In this document: positions 10,154 through 21,999 of the stretch, one piece after another
Numbering within the stretch: position 1 is the stretch's first letter
Layout: each line of letters begins with the position of its first letter
Origin: Lithospermum erythrorhizon
Taxonomy: Eukaryota; Streptophyta; Magnoliopsida; Boraginales; Boraginaceae
Assembly: GCA_019722365.1 (NCBI GenBank)
Contig: JADFUC010001147.1
Coordinates: 124,001-188,000, forward strand
DNA: 64,000 nucleotides
Direction of reading: 5' to 3'
Program-made: the position numbers and the translations under genes
The notes under the pieces: generated by a model
Told to the model about the DNA's origin: nothing
The model's input: only the letters and a program-made list of their open reading frames with translations
Database searches by the model: none

Positions 10154-13100
10154 TCACGAATCATCCGAAGATTCTTTACTAACATCCGACTTCTGGTTGC
10201 AACGCTGTGGTCCAGGAGACTGTCATAAGAGAAATTACAAGGCTTGTTAAAAGAAAATAAAAAGCAAGGGAAGGTAAGGAAATTAACAAATAAAATACCT
10301 GAAAAAACTATATACTTTATTTATATACCTAGAGACTTCACCATTTGTTCAATAGAAGAGAGAAGAGAAGCTGCATAAACACACTTACAGATGTGCCAGA
10401 TAGGCATTAACCGGCCATATTACAGGGGTGACTACACTAAATCAGAGAAGAGCTTAGAAGATACTCCATATTTACTAGGACATTAAAATAGCTCTTATTA
10501 CCAGATCGACAGGCTATACAATATTCATATAGCCTTAGCACAAATTGTCAAGCAATTACTATGTCAAACAATAGCTTAAATTGTGGGTAAGGATAATCTA
10601 AACCAAATAGTTTTTGTGGAGGACAGGGAGTATGTACAGAAATGAAAAACATAACAAAGGAAAGTTCTCAAGAAGGTTGCACATTACAACACCATACAAC
10701 CGATACATATATTTGATTACTGAAGATGAGCCCGCTCACTAGTACAATTACTGAAGATGGTATTTTTGATTAATTATGGCAATACTCATAATTCCTCCAA
10801 TCAAGCAACTCCATAAATATATTAAGCATGTGCACACCTACCTACCTATTCAGCTTTTCTAAGCATTCGTCTTAACTTATCCATATAATACTTTAGCATA
10901 AGTCTAGACTTAAAATACATTTAACTAAATCTAACATAGGAGATATTAATAAAGAATACTAACAGAATGGTAGAACAATCTGTTGTCCCCTCTGCTGTGA
11001 GCTTCCAGATATTCTTCATATGTCTGGATGAAAAGAAAGCCATTAAGTTAACTGAAAGGAGGAAATTTAATCCAAACCAGGTCTTACAGAAAACTAGATG
11101 GCACATTAAATACAGAAACAAAATAACCCTGTATCAATATTGTCAACACAAAATTTAGAAGCTATACTTCACTGCATAAACATTTATCCCCGTATTTCTG
11201 ACAATATATTGATTATAAAAGTGACCCTTGAATCCCACAAAACAAGAAATACATAGCAAGAAATTAAACATTTATCCCCGTATTTCTGTATTTCTGACAA
11301 TATATTGATTATACTTCACTGCATAAACATTTATCCCCGTATTTCTGACAATATATTGATTATAAAAGTGACCCTTGAATCCCACAAAACAAGAAATACA
11401 TAGCAATGACTCTACCATATCTAGAATATCATCTTCAGTGATTGTACTAGTGAGCGGGCTCCTCTCGGATGAGAAACCCCAAGCATCATAAGCGGGTATT
11501 TCTTGATCCACATGAACCCTAGAGGGGCGCCCATTATTTTTTGACCGTTTTGCTTCAGACGCCCTATGAGGGATACTCAACCTCTCATCAATAGTATCAC
11601 TGGGTCTCTGACGTGCTAAATGATATATACTTGCTTCTGCTTGATTTTGGTAAAGCAATGCTGGATATAGGTTAAGAGGAATCTGTCCTGAAGGATTATC
11701 TGTGAAATCTCTGAAAGAATTTGTGAGATCCATGCTAGGCCCCATATGATATGAATCATCTCTGTATAATGTAGAATAAACAAGTTAAACTATTTGTATG
11801 GCAGATGCAAACCATTCATTGAAAAAATAGATATACCTTTTCATGTGAACATCGACATCCTTCCTGTCAATCAGTTCACACAGAGCTTCACCAATATCCT
11901 GAGGCAACTCCTGATAAAATTACATGAGCGACAGTCACATTCTTACTGTATCTATAGTGATATACTTCCAACCTCTTCCACAACAAACACACAAATATAA
12001 TTTACAAAGTAATTGTTGAACAAAAAACAAATATAGAACTAACACCTGACAGTCTCTACTAATTTTGACAGGCTTATACTGATTCAAAGGGTTTTTAAGA
12101 TGAAGAGTCTTTTCAAACGGTAGATCATTTAAACAAAGCCATTTCACTTTAAAACTGTGACCCCATCGATTATTTCCACCACTTCCTTGATTCCAAATAC
12201 TGTCTTGTCTCCAACCAACAGAAGATGTCATCTGGGCATAGCCTTGGAAGAATCCACTCATGTTTACACTAAATATTAGGATCACCTTTCTTGAATTCTG
12301 AAATAAAATTTATAAATTGCTAGGTTAAGAAATATTTTGATATATAGGACTACACCACATAACGATGAAAATATCTTACATGGAAGGCTTCATCCAAAAT
12401 AGGTTCATTCACAACTTGAGTAGCCCATATACCCTTCCTGACTGATAATTCAATATTTTGATGGTTTAAACTTTTAATTATGAAATATCTTTTCTTGTAC
12501 GGTTTATTCTTTTTCAAGTCACTTGAGGCTCCCACATCATCAGAAGAGTGTCTTTTCTCTTCAGCCCCAGAGCGACAAGTATCTTCATTTGCTCTATAGC
12601 AGGGATCCTCTAGAACACGTACTCAAGACAAGTTATACTCAAATCAGAAGCCTCTTACAAAAGAAGACAAATACTCCCTCCACCCCACAAAGATTGTCCA
12701 CTTTTTTTATAATTGTAACTTTCAAACTTTGATCTTAAATATATTTGTTTGTGTTGTATAATATTTGATAAAAAATATATCAATGGAAAGAGTTTGAAAT
12801 GTATTTTTCATTGATCTAGTTCTCATCAAGTATTATACAATACAAACAAAAATATGTACGGTCAAAGTTTAAGGGATACAACAAAAAGTCAAAAGTGGAC
12901 AATCTTTGTGGGATAGAGGTAGTAATAAAGATAGCTTCTTAACCTCCTAGGCATATCAAAAGCATAAGAAATCAGTATGCCTCACAGGATAAAAAATTTA
13001 GATAGATGTCTAAAACAACATATGGGAGATTTATTGCCTTCAGAAAAAATGGCCTCCTAGGCATATCAAAAGCGTAAGAAATCAGTTATGCCTCACAGGA

Positions 13101-14853
13101 TAAAAAATTTAGATAGATGTCTAAAACACCATATGGGAGATTCATTGCCTTCAGAAAAAATGGGGACAGAAATATTAGGTTTACAAGATATAGATGATAA
13201 TGACTCTAAAACAACAATCTAAATATTACACCACCCAATAAAAGTTCTCCCTCTTAACCAATTCAAGTCTTATGCATGAAGAAAACGGAAATTATAGCTA
13301 CCCAAACAAAAAATTGCACAAATTTGCCACAAGTTAGAATCAGTATATGTACATCAACAATGAAAAGTTGCACAACAAAACTGGAAAACATAACCAGATA
13401 AACACAATGCCTACATTTTTAGAAACTTACATCCTTGGAGTGTATAAGAGAACAAATAGCAAGTTACATACATTTGTGAAGTGTATTCCTTGAGGGTAAA
13501 ATAAATATTACAACTACTCACTAAATGAAAAGAAAACAGGTCCCCAAACCCTCACCACATCAGACATCCCCGCTCATTTCTTCCTTAGACACCACCGACC
13601 AGCCATTGTTCCCAAAGATAAATTGTTGAAGGTTATCTGGAGACCAGCTATCATTTCGAACATCATTGTTGAGCATGACTATTACTTCCAACATGATCAT
13701 TTTTTAACAACAGAATTGACCAACTTAAAAATCAGAAACGAATTAGAGAAGGAAAATAAATTTATAACTTGGAAGATGTATACTCAATTGGATCCAGAAA
13801 GTTGTAAGATTTTGATTCAATCATTTGAGATTATAACAGAAAACTCCAAGATCTTAAGCAGAACCTATTGGAATTGTTATTTGCAGTACTATCAAGTATC
13901 AATCAATTACTCAAACACAACCAACATAAATCAGATAGAAAACGCTTCCTTGCTGATCTGAGGCTTGGCTTATTCACTATATACCCTGAATCTCTCAAAA
14001 TTCATTGCCGACATAGATCGATAGCAGCCTAAAACATCAGCACCTAGCTACTAAACTAATTTATGCCACCTCCACTTCTCTACAATTACTTTAAACCTTC
14101 TATTAGAAGTCCTCATAAACAATGTATAACCTTTATGCAAATTCCAGCAACTATACTAATTATTATAGTTTCTTGGTGCAATTTCCGGCAACTATTACTA
14201 CAGTACAGAAAACATTTAGTGGAAAACATTAGAATAAATTAGATGAAGAAAATGGCTTGAATATTACTTTTTGTTTTCATTGATTATTTAATTCGACAAT
14301 ATCTCCCTTTCAAATTGATCTTGAGTCAAAATTGGAGTTTGTGTTTTTGTCCAAAGAACTGGGGGCACTTATACTCATAAAAAAGGGGGGACTATCAAAC
14401 CCATATGAGTGTATAACACACACAACCATATGTATGCATATATTGTGTAAAGGAGATAAAACAAGAAATGTCAATTTAAAATTCAGTAAAGACGACCACT
14501 AAATTGAATCATAAATGAAAAGTAGATGAAGAACCATATATTCACTTTTGCAAAACTAAAAAACTTAGGTTCCATATCGAAGATGCTGTAGGCCATTTTG
14601 GATCTTAATAACCATAACGAGGGTGAAAATGACAGCAACGAAGAAACTAGAAAGGAAGAGAAAAAATGGTACCTAAAAAGGGATTAGCTAAAATTCAAGA
14701 AAGTAAACAGATCAAACTATCAATGTGAAATATTATGAAATGAAAATATAAAGAAATTATACCTGGTTCAGCTAAACATCCTTTGTCAATTTTCCATTCA
14801 GACAATGATGAATCAACTACCGATGCATTTTCTTTCATAGTGTCAGATGACAT
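10154..14853 (-). CDS. YTH domain protein, YTHDC1-type m6A reader (At4g11970-like)
   Basis: Six coding exons: 14853-14763, 12609-12380, 12297-12046, 11910-11837, 11761-11416 and 10219-10154. All have GT-AG borders and matching phase, giving 352 residues. Residues about 68-200 are a YTH domain: RYFIIKSLNHQNIELS, KGIWATQ (W92, probable methyl-A cage residue), VILIFSVNMSGFFQGYAQM, FKVKWLCLNDLPF and KPVKISRDCQELPQDIGEALC. The rest is polar and probably disordered, with an SSDDS C-terminus. The domain reads like the YTHDC1 class rather than the ECT (YTHDF) class or CPSF30-L, and no CCCH fingers precede it. YTHDC-type proteins bind N6-methyladenosine RNA, usually in the nucleus; the role here is inferred. 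The start is the first ATG after a CAG acceptor near 14868. A 5' UTR exon probably ends at 15757. Introns 1 and 5 hold repeats and a MITE. Confidence 0.93.
10728..10764 (+). repeat. Inverted copy of the exon 5 end inside intron 5
   Basis: These 37 bases match, in opposite orientation, positions 11425-11461 in the fifth coding exon of the YTH gene, with two mismatches. In the primary transcript the two arms could pair as a stem with a loop of roughly 660 nt close to the exon 5 donor site. Confidence 0.85.
11164..11406. repeat. Exact 96-bp direct repeat with a partial third copy
   Basis: Positions 11164-11259 and 11311-11406 read identically. A partial copy (aaacatttatccccgtatttctg and acaatatattgatt) lies between them. 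The array lies in intron 5 of the YTH gene and ends about 8 nt inside the exon 5 donor. Sequence identity suggests recent duplication. Confidence 0.9.
12674..12922. mobile_element. Stowaway-like MITE in YTH intron 1
   Basis: The element has inverted ends: ctccctccaccccacaaag at the left and the complement of ctttgtgggatagagg at the right. It is about 249 bp and is flanked by TA on both sides, as expected for a Tc1/mariner-derived Stowaway element. Interior arms (gattgtccactttt and its complement) extend the inverted repeat. A related copy is at 41150-41390. Confidence 0.85.
12943..13163. repeat. 110-bp tandem duplication in YTH intron 1
   Basis: Units 12943-13052 and 13053-13163 are almost identical, both beginning cctcctaggcatatcaaaag. 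They start about 20 bp from the right end of the Stowaway-like MITE. The rest of the intron (13165-14760) is AT-rich, with no recognisable gene. Confidence 0.9.
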
Positions 14854-15756
14854 ACTTTATAGGTTCCTGAATCGTTAACGAAGGGAAACAGTAAAATGTA
14901 TCAAACAATTAAGAAGTGCAAAACATACAAGATGGAATATTCTGTGCCCATTAGTAACTCGAATATTGCTTAATTAGATAATTAAATTAGATACTACATA
15001 TATCCTGCCTGCCTGATATCTATTGATCTACATCTATGCGATTCAGGAACCATACTATGTAAAAACCTTATGTTACATTACCTAAAAGGATTTATACTTA
15101 GCCTGTACACCATGTACACTATAGTATATACACTCTCGAAACCAAACCAAAATTACATATTCGACCATACTAAAAAAATGCGCATATTTGATAGAACATT
15201 AGCCGAGATTAAGTGAATGCCATGCATCAAAGTTGGCAAAAAAAACAATCAAATTTCCATATTGAAAGGAAAATACAAACAACACCTAAATGTTATCGTA
15301 CAGAATTGAATCGCATAAAATTGACACGAAATTTATACCTAAATAGACGATTAAGCCTGTACCTTACACCCACAGTCATAGCACTAAAACAACTCTAGTG
15401 TAACTTATAGTACGCGTTTATGAAGTAGTAGCATTTTAATTATGAATCATACACGGGTTCAATTTCGATGCAACATGGCTAATATGCTTATGAAATCCCT
15501 CGACCGAGGGAGCTCAATAGAAACTAAATTGTTCACCAAACGTATTACAACAATAAACTAAATTCAAACGAATCGAATTTAAATAAAATTATACAAGTAC
15601 ATATGATTAGTACAAAGACTCCACATTTATAGACATTGTTATTACAATACAATAAAAGCTAGGATTATTGAATGGTAAAATGTAGATGTTTATAGAAATG
15701 ATAAAAATTGTAATTGGCTAAATAAAATTGAAGATAATAGAGTATAAAATACATAC

Positions 15757-15860
15757 CTTTATCAAGGGAGTGAGTGAGAGATGAATTGGGAAATTGATGA
15801 TAAGTTTTGCCCTAGTTATTTTTATTTTTTTTATTTCGTTGTAGTACTAGCTTTTAATTG
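15757..15860 (-). other. Probable 5' UTR exon of the YTH gene
   Basis: On the minus strand a purine/pyrimidine-mixed leader ends TTGATAAAG followed by a good donor GTATGT (15756 downward). The next acceptor, TTCAG near 14868, precedes the YTH start codon by about 14 nt. The upstream limit is a guess. Confidence 0.45.
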
Positions 15861-15899
15861 TTACTGTACTTGAAAATTGATGAAGATTATTAGCGAAAG

Positions 15900-17065
15900 A
15901 TTTTACTTGTACTTGAAAATTGGGCTGGAAAAAAATACTGACTTTTTCTGAGCCATGGTCCAACAGGCTTAGCCTAAAACTACCTCCAATAAAGGGGTAA
16001 ATTTGAAAATGTCATCAATTACAGAAGACTATTGTAAGGGCATGTGGAGTTTAAATTTTAATAAAATTACTGAATAAATTTGGATTTATTCTTACAAAAA
16101 GGACAAAAAAATGAGGGCATCTTACTTCAATAGAGGACTATTGCAAAAGGCATATTGCTTTTAGTTATCTTATATTTTAAATTGATTTTGGAAATATAAT
16201 TTGACAAAATAAAAGTGAAAAATATATATATAAGTATTTTTTATTTTAAATCATCTACAAATAGAGATTAGGACTGTTTCATTTGGACACCAAATTATTT
16301 TATATTTTTTATTAAAATATTGATATTTATTATATGGAGGAAATAGAAATGTGAATGGTTTTTGAAATGTACTTCTACTGTAGAGTGTAAAAGATTGTGA
16401 AGATATTTGATTATGTGATAGTAGAATAATTTGATGTGGAAGGAATAATTGATTTTTTAATTGTCTCCTATTAAAGATAGTCTAATGAATAATGATAACT
16501 AACTACAAATTGTGAAAATGACATTAAAATTGAGTGTTAATTTTGATGATAACTCTTACAACATTTTTTAATACATTAATTACAATCCATTGAATCCAAT
16601 CACAATGTTCATGAATGCATTATGTTTAAGACTTAGCAACTTAGGAGTTAGGATAGCTAAACCACATAACTACAAAAAGATTAAGTAACTTTTTTTACTC
16701 CCTCGCTCGATAGTTCAGTTGAGGATCAAAGTATAGTTATAATAATTTCTTTTATTATAATTTTATGACAATTAAATTTATTAGCAAATTAAGGTATTAT
16801 TGCTTATTGATAAATTTTTTTGTTATAATATATATAAGTTAATGAGAATCCGAATTAATCTATTGGCAATTAATAACTCATCTTTATTATTTTATACTCT
16901 ATATATCCACTTTTAAAATTTGAAATTTACTTCAAGTGAGCTAGCTCGGCTCGATTTTGGCTTTCCTGAGTGAGCCGTCAGCGAGGCAGAGCCATCTACA
17001 TTTCGACTCGGCTCGATAACAGCTTTAGGAACATTTACTTTTCTACATTTTTAAATTTCAACTTA
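15900..17065. other. AT-rich intergenic sequence
   Basis: No gene seen. A short block at 16930-17020 with repeated GGCTCG motifs (agctcggctcga, cggctcgataa) stands out by base composition and is probably a retroelement scrap. A Stowaway-like end (actccctcgctcg) is visible near 16696 without a partner. Confidence 0.5.
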
Positions 17066-17069
17066 TATG

Positions 17070-17555
17070 TACTCCTCAAGTTCCTCTTTACTTGTCTTTC
17101 TAGGTCAATTTTTTGTTTTAAATTACTTGTCTTTCTAGTATAGAAAATTATAATTCCACATTTTTAATGTACTTTTTTGTCTAATTTTTGTTATTAAATT
17201 ATCAACCAACCAATGATATAGTTTCAATTAATTGTGCTAATACCCGACCACCAAGATGCATCTTCTTTTCGGAAGCTCATCCTATAAGAACTCCATTGAC
17301 CAGCGTGCTTGGCACAGGATGGGTGATCCGCTGAGAAGTTTCTCGGTGAAACACGTGAGACCGAAAACATCTTTGGGGAAAGACCATGGTGGTTTGTGAG
17401 TCGATTACTTCAAAGGAAATCCCAATAAATCTCTGCGTCCAGGTGGCCGGGCGTCCTAAGTATCATTCAACGATATCTTTTTGACTAATTTTTATTTGCT
17501 TAATTTATGTACAAATGATTATAAAAACAACTAAAAAAGAAGGGAGGAAATTACA
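17070..17555. mobile_element. MITE interrupted by a Cassandra LTR
   Basis: The left half (17070-17233, from acttgtctttctaggtcaat to accaaccaatgatatagt) and the right half (17462-17555, with cttaatttatgtacaaatg and gggagg) match, in order, a continuous copy at 26932-27195. Stowaway-like ends (tactcctc and ggaggaaa) flank it. The 5S-like sequence at 17234-17460 is absent from the second copy, so it is an insertion. Confidence 0.75.
17234..17460 (+). mobile_element. Cassandra-type TRIM solo LTR carrying a 5S-rDNA-like region
   Basis: After a TGCTAATACCCGACCACC start, the sequence follows plant 5S rRNA in order: AGATGCATC, ATAAGAACTCC, AGCGTGCTTGG and AGGATGGGTGA. It then continues into non-5S sequence (cggtgaaacacgtgagacc, aagaccatggtggtttgtg) typical of Cassandra LTRs. 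These are non-coding terminal-repeat retrotransposons in miniature. No second LTR, primer-binding site or polypurine tract is nearby, so this appears to be a solo LTR. It is not a functional 5S gene, since the 5S part is diverged and runs into LTR sequence. Confidence 0.85.
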
Positions 17556-17759
17556 ATATAAAAGTATCTTCAGATTAATTTTATTTCATCGAAACGTTAA
17601 AAGATACCCAGTTGCTTTAATTCTTCTCAAAAAGTATAGAAAATGCATGCACCTTCTTCATATTGTTGTAGCAGCTAGTTCTCAAGTTTTTTCATTACTC
17701 TACATTATCGTCATCTTTTCTAATAACGTTAATGAAGATAAACATTTGAAAACGTGATA

Positions 17760-19300
17760 CATTAGAGATTCTCACTAATACTCAAAAATGTTGTAAAGGC
17801 CTAAAATTAATCCCTTGATAATTCTAATGGCTCATAGTTATTATTAGCGCACGTTTATTGTGGTGTTTATTCCTGTTTAATGTCCTCACGTTTCTTTATT
17901 CTTAGTTCTTACCCCAATATAATATGCATTGTACGTGAGTTAAATAAATAATGGTAAGTGCTTATTATATTTCGGCTATTATATTAAATAATCAAACAAT
18001 AAGGTTAAAAACACAAACAACGCAAATTCACGTTTAACACGTGATAGTTTTAAGGGTAGCCTAGGTGACATCAGTTGACATACAATGTTACCTCGTAATT
18101 CACGTTTTTTTAAGAATCCGGTTATTCGGTTCACTATTATGTGGACCCCTGTGGTACTTATTTTACTAAATACTCCACTCTTTGAGTAATAATCCTTCCA
18201 ATTCAAAATATAACATTTTTTCTTGCCCAACTTTAATTATCATTAATTAATTAACTATATTATGAAAAATTTAAAAATTTATTTTTTATGAAAATATATT
18301 TAAAAGATAAATTTATTCATATCAATTTTTATATTTTGGTAAGAGGCAAACTGATCAATTAAAAATAAAATTTTAATGAAAAGATCCTACAATGAATTAG
18401 AGGTAGTACTAAATAAAATATGCATTACGTACATGCTAAGTGTTTATGTTTTCATCTTTAAATTATGAGATTATAAATAAAGTAATTAACTATTCACATA
18501 AATTTATAAATTATACTTTTGATTTATATTATAATTCATTTTGTTCATAGTTATATAATCATTTACAATTTTTTAATAATAGATTTAAAAGTCTTATTAC
18601 CATACTACTCTTCATTTTTAAAGTTTAATAAAAGAATGTCTCTTTAGTTATTTTATTTATTGTCAGAAAATATCACTTTTCTCTTTTAATAAAAAAAGCA
18701 CCTTATATTATTTTATTTATTATTAGAAAATATCATTTCTCAATTGATTAGTAGTATAAATTATTCATAATTCTATTATTCAATTTTTTTATGGTATTCA
18801 TTTTAACATATTTTAATTGATGATTATCTCAATAATATTTGCACAAAACTGAATAATATCAAGACTTTATTATCAAATTCTCTCAATTTTAGCCATGCAA
18901 AATAGCCAAAGAGGCCACACATTAGATGTCCTTGTTCGAATGTGAAATATTCCAAATGAATCACATTAAAAAATCAAGTAAATACTAAAAGTTGAAACAT
19001 ACCTACTTAAAAAGTATATCTCGTGAAATAAATTGTTTAATAAAAAATTAAACCTTAATAGTGTATATGTGATTAATAATACTTGATATGAAAACTTTTA
19101 AAATTATGACATAAATAACAATGGTCACGAAGTCATTCAAATAGAATTTAGAATGCGGAATTTTGTAATAACCGTTACGTTAAAAAAAAAATTTAAAATT
19201 TTTAGGTGGGTGGGTAGGACGAGAGAGATAGTATAAATAATTTTAGAATAATAATATTATTTAAGTAAATTATTTGAACGAACTCCACATTATAATTTAG
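17760..19300. other. AT-rich intergenic sequence with short imperfect repeats
   Basis: No gene found. The sequence is strongly AT-biased. A short near-duplicate (ttattttatttattgtcagaaaatatc and ttattttatttattattagaaaatatc) occurs near 18645 and 18705. Confidence 0.5.
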
Positions 19301-21600
19301 TAGTAATAGCCGGGAGACGATTCGAGTTAAGTGCCGTCGTTCGATGGATCGATAACTTCGATTACATGTTCGGGCAACCTGAAACTCTGTCTGCGGTTTT
19401 CATGACTTAAGAGTTAGAAGTTATCTTTTCGACACTTATCATCACAAAATATCCTGAAATCTCTTGCGTTTCGCTTTGTCTTGAGGATCCTTAGACAAAC
19501 CCAAAAAAAATTTCTTCCATTTCTTCACTTTTTGTTGCATATAAAGATCCTCGAGTTGATTGTTAAAGGCTTAAGCATTTTTCCCCGATTTGGTGAAAAT
19601 AGGTTTTAGTTGATTTTTAAAGGGTTGAATTTTTGGTTGACTTTTAATTTCAATTTATGATGAATCTTTAGTTTGTTATGGATGCTATAATTAGTATATA
19701 AGTGATGAATTCATGACTTAGAGGCCGTTTAAGGATGTATAGTAGGGTTGACTTTTCTAGGTTTAAGTTGACTTTTTTTAGGTTGATATTTTTATAAAAC
19801 TTTTGCAAGTAACTCAGCAGGAGACTGCTTGGGACTTATTGGTTGTTGTGATGTTAGGTGGTGGTTTAAGTGGGTTCAAAGGGAGTTAGGTTGAAAAAGT
19901 GTTATTTTCAAGTTTGAGTTATAATCGATATTTTGGGTATAGGTTGTTAATTATGGATTTGAGGGTTAATTAGAATGACTTATAGTTGATTTGAAATATT
20001 GAAGTAAGATTGAAATTCTAAGCGAGGGGAGATCGATTGGGTTATGTCAGGCGGACAGTGGTCTAATTTTTATCAAAGTCATTTTTAAGACCGTTTTAGA
20101 AATAGTTCAACTTTAAGAGTTGGTAGCGACTATTTAAAGGCACTGGGAGTAATTTAATAGTAAAGTTTGATTATACTTTAAGGTGTTATTTGTTGTTAAG
20201 TAGTTGATCGTGGAAAGGGAGATTGAGGAATGATGTACGTAATATTTTTTGTGTTATGATTAAATTGAGGAATGATATACATGTAATTGTATGATTATGT
20301 GTGATTCATTTGAGTAGTCATGATATGATTAATATTGATTACGATGCATTAGCGTTGAAGATTCAAGCATAGAGGTAAGTAATAGCTGAACTCAGCTTTT
20401 ATAATTCATAATTCATGACCTTCATCGGCACTATTACATTCATTGACTGTAGGCTTGTATTCTGCAGCCGATTGTGATGATTCTGATTGTGCCGGGATGT
20501 TTAGATGTATTGCTTTTATATTGGTTTGGGAGTAAGTAGTTGATGAGGTTATGTATGACTTTGAGGTGACTTAGGTATCGGGATTTGACCCTATAGTTGG
20601 GATGATTGCTTGGGTTAGCTCCCCATACCTTAGCGTAGTTTAGCATACTCACAATTATAAACTTCTTTTTGATCTGCTTTGTTGTGGGTATCGGTGTGGC
20701 CCCTATACTGCAGTATAGGCGTGCTTGGTTTGGCACTTATTATAAGGTATGATCTTGATCACTGTTTGTGCATTGTCGTTATTATTTATACTAGATATAG
20801 GCATGCTTGGTTTGACCTTATACTTTTCAAAAGGCGTGTTTAATAGCCGGTTGATCCATTCCTGCGGTGGCGGATTGAGTATATCGCATTAGAGGTTGGT
20901 ATACTTGTGGTATAGTCGATGTTGAGTCTGTGATTTCATTTTGGGTGATTGTGTGTGTTTATTGAGACCTTCATTTATATCCTTATGGGGCCTTCTTTAG
21001 AATTTTTATTGTATGACAGTTAGGTAGTAGTCCTTGATACCATATGTATGTATTTTATTCATATTGGACTATAATATTGTCTATCTGGTGTTCCAGGTGT
21101 AGTTCCCCACATTGTTAAGTGTTCACCTTGGCGACACACCCCTTTTTTTTATAGGCGGCATTTTCATTTTGTGCGAGGTTGGCCGGCGGATTAAGCCAAG
21201 AGGTGTTTGAGAGTTTTGTTCAGGCTGGGTGAGCTTGGTGGCGAGAGGGATCTCACGATTTTGATGTGTCGTCAAGCATTTTTTGATTGACCCCATGCTA
21301 TTTTTCACACTTTTGCTTAATAATGGGTGTCACTTTGTATTCGAGAATCTTTTTCTTTTGTAGCCTTTACTTAGGCATTCGCATTTATTGGGATATGTTG
21401 TACCTATATGGAGTTGGTTAGTTGTCTCGATGGATTATGAAAATTTATTATTTTGAGAACAGTAGCTGGAAATCGAAATTTTCGGGTAAACGAATTATGT
21501 TTAAAGCCAGGTAGATCCATTGATATATGGTATTTCTGGTGTTCCGATTATAATGATTCTCACCTCAGGGCTTAGGCACAGAGGTAAAATTTACGTTCTA
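19300..21600 (+). repeat. Unidentified GC-richer block, probable LTR-retroelement relic
   Basis: This 2.3-kb block is visibly less AT-rich than its flanks and contains no ORF longer than about 100 codons in any frame. Features such as a CATAGAGGTAAGTAATAG stretch near 20370 and long gt-rich, non-coding sequence recall long LTRs of Ty3/gypsy elements. I found no matching second copy, primer-binding site or TG...CA ends, so the class is not settled. Confidence 0.35.
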
Positions 21601-21750
21601 ATTTGACACATCGAATGTTCATTAATAAAGTGGATTACAACCACCCTATATACATATATTCATATATTTTTGAACCATAATATCGTGAATTATATTTTCA
21701 TATAATTAGACAAATAATATAAATATTATTATGGCGTATCTTTATTTAGT

Positions 21751-21992
21751 TCTTAATCAAATACTCTCATTTTTTTTATTTGTTTTAGGTATCTATCAAA
21801 TTGGAACTTTGACTATCAATTACTCTTAAACTATATCTTCAAAATATATATAAGAAAATAATATTGTAAAACTATTTTAAAATGAATATAATGATATAAA
21901 TTTTATAATTATTAAAATAATGAGTAATTAGTAATTAATAAGTTAAAAGATTTCAGTATCCAACGTCAAATAAAAAAAGCTGAGGTAGTATT
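21751..21992. mobile_element. MITE, same family as 26227-26455
   Basis: Shares with 26227-26455, in the same order, a left end near actctcattttttt, the core gaactttgactatcaatta, an aatgatataa block, agtaattagtaattaata and a terminal caaataaaaaaagc. The ends fit a Stowaway-like inverted repeat with decay. Confidence 0.75.
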
Positions 21993-21999
21993 AAATAGT

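Noticed and set aside
13623..13961. A 112-codon plus-strand ORF within YTH intron 1
   Set aside because: Low-complexity AT-driven composition, no homology recognised, and antisense within an intron.
10154..14853. CPSF30-L as the identity of the YTH gene
   Set aside because: The YTH domain sequence is of the YTHDC1 class and no CCCH zinc-finger exons precede it.
17234..17460. A functional 5S rRNA gene
   Set aside because: The 5S-like part is diverged, incomplete at its ends and continuous with Cassandra LTR sequence. The same applies to 32648-32870.
17979..18230. An 83-codon minus-strand ORF
   Set aside because: No recognisable domain and no supporting context. It is probably chance.
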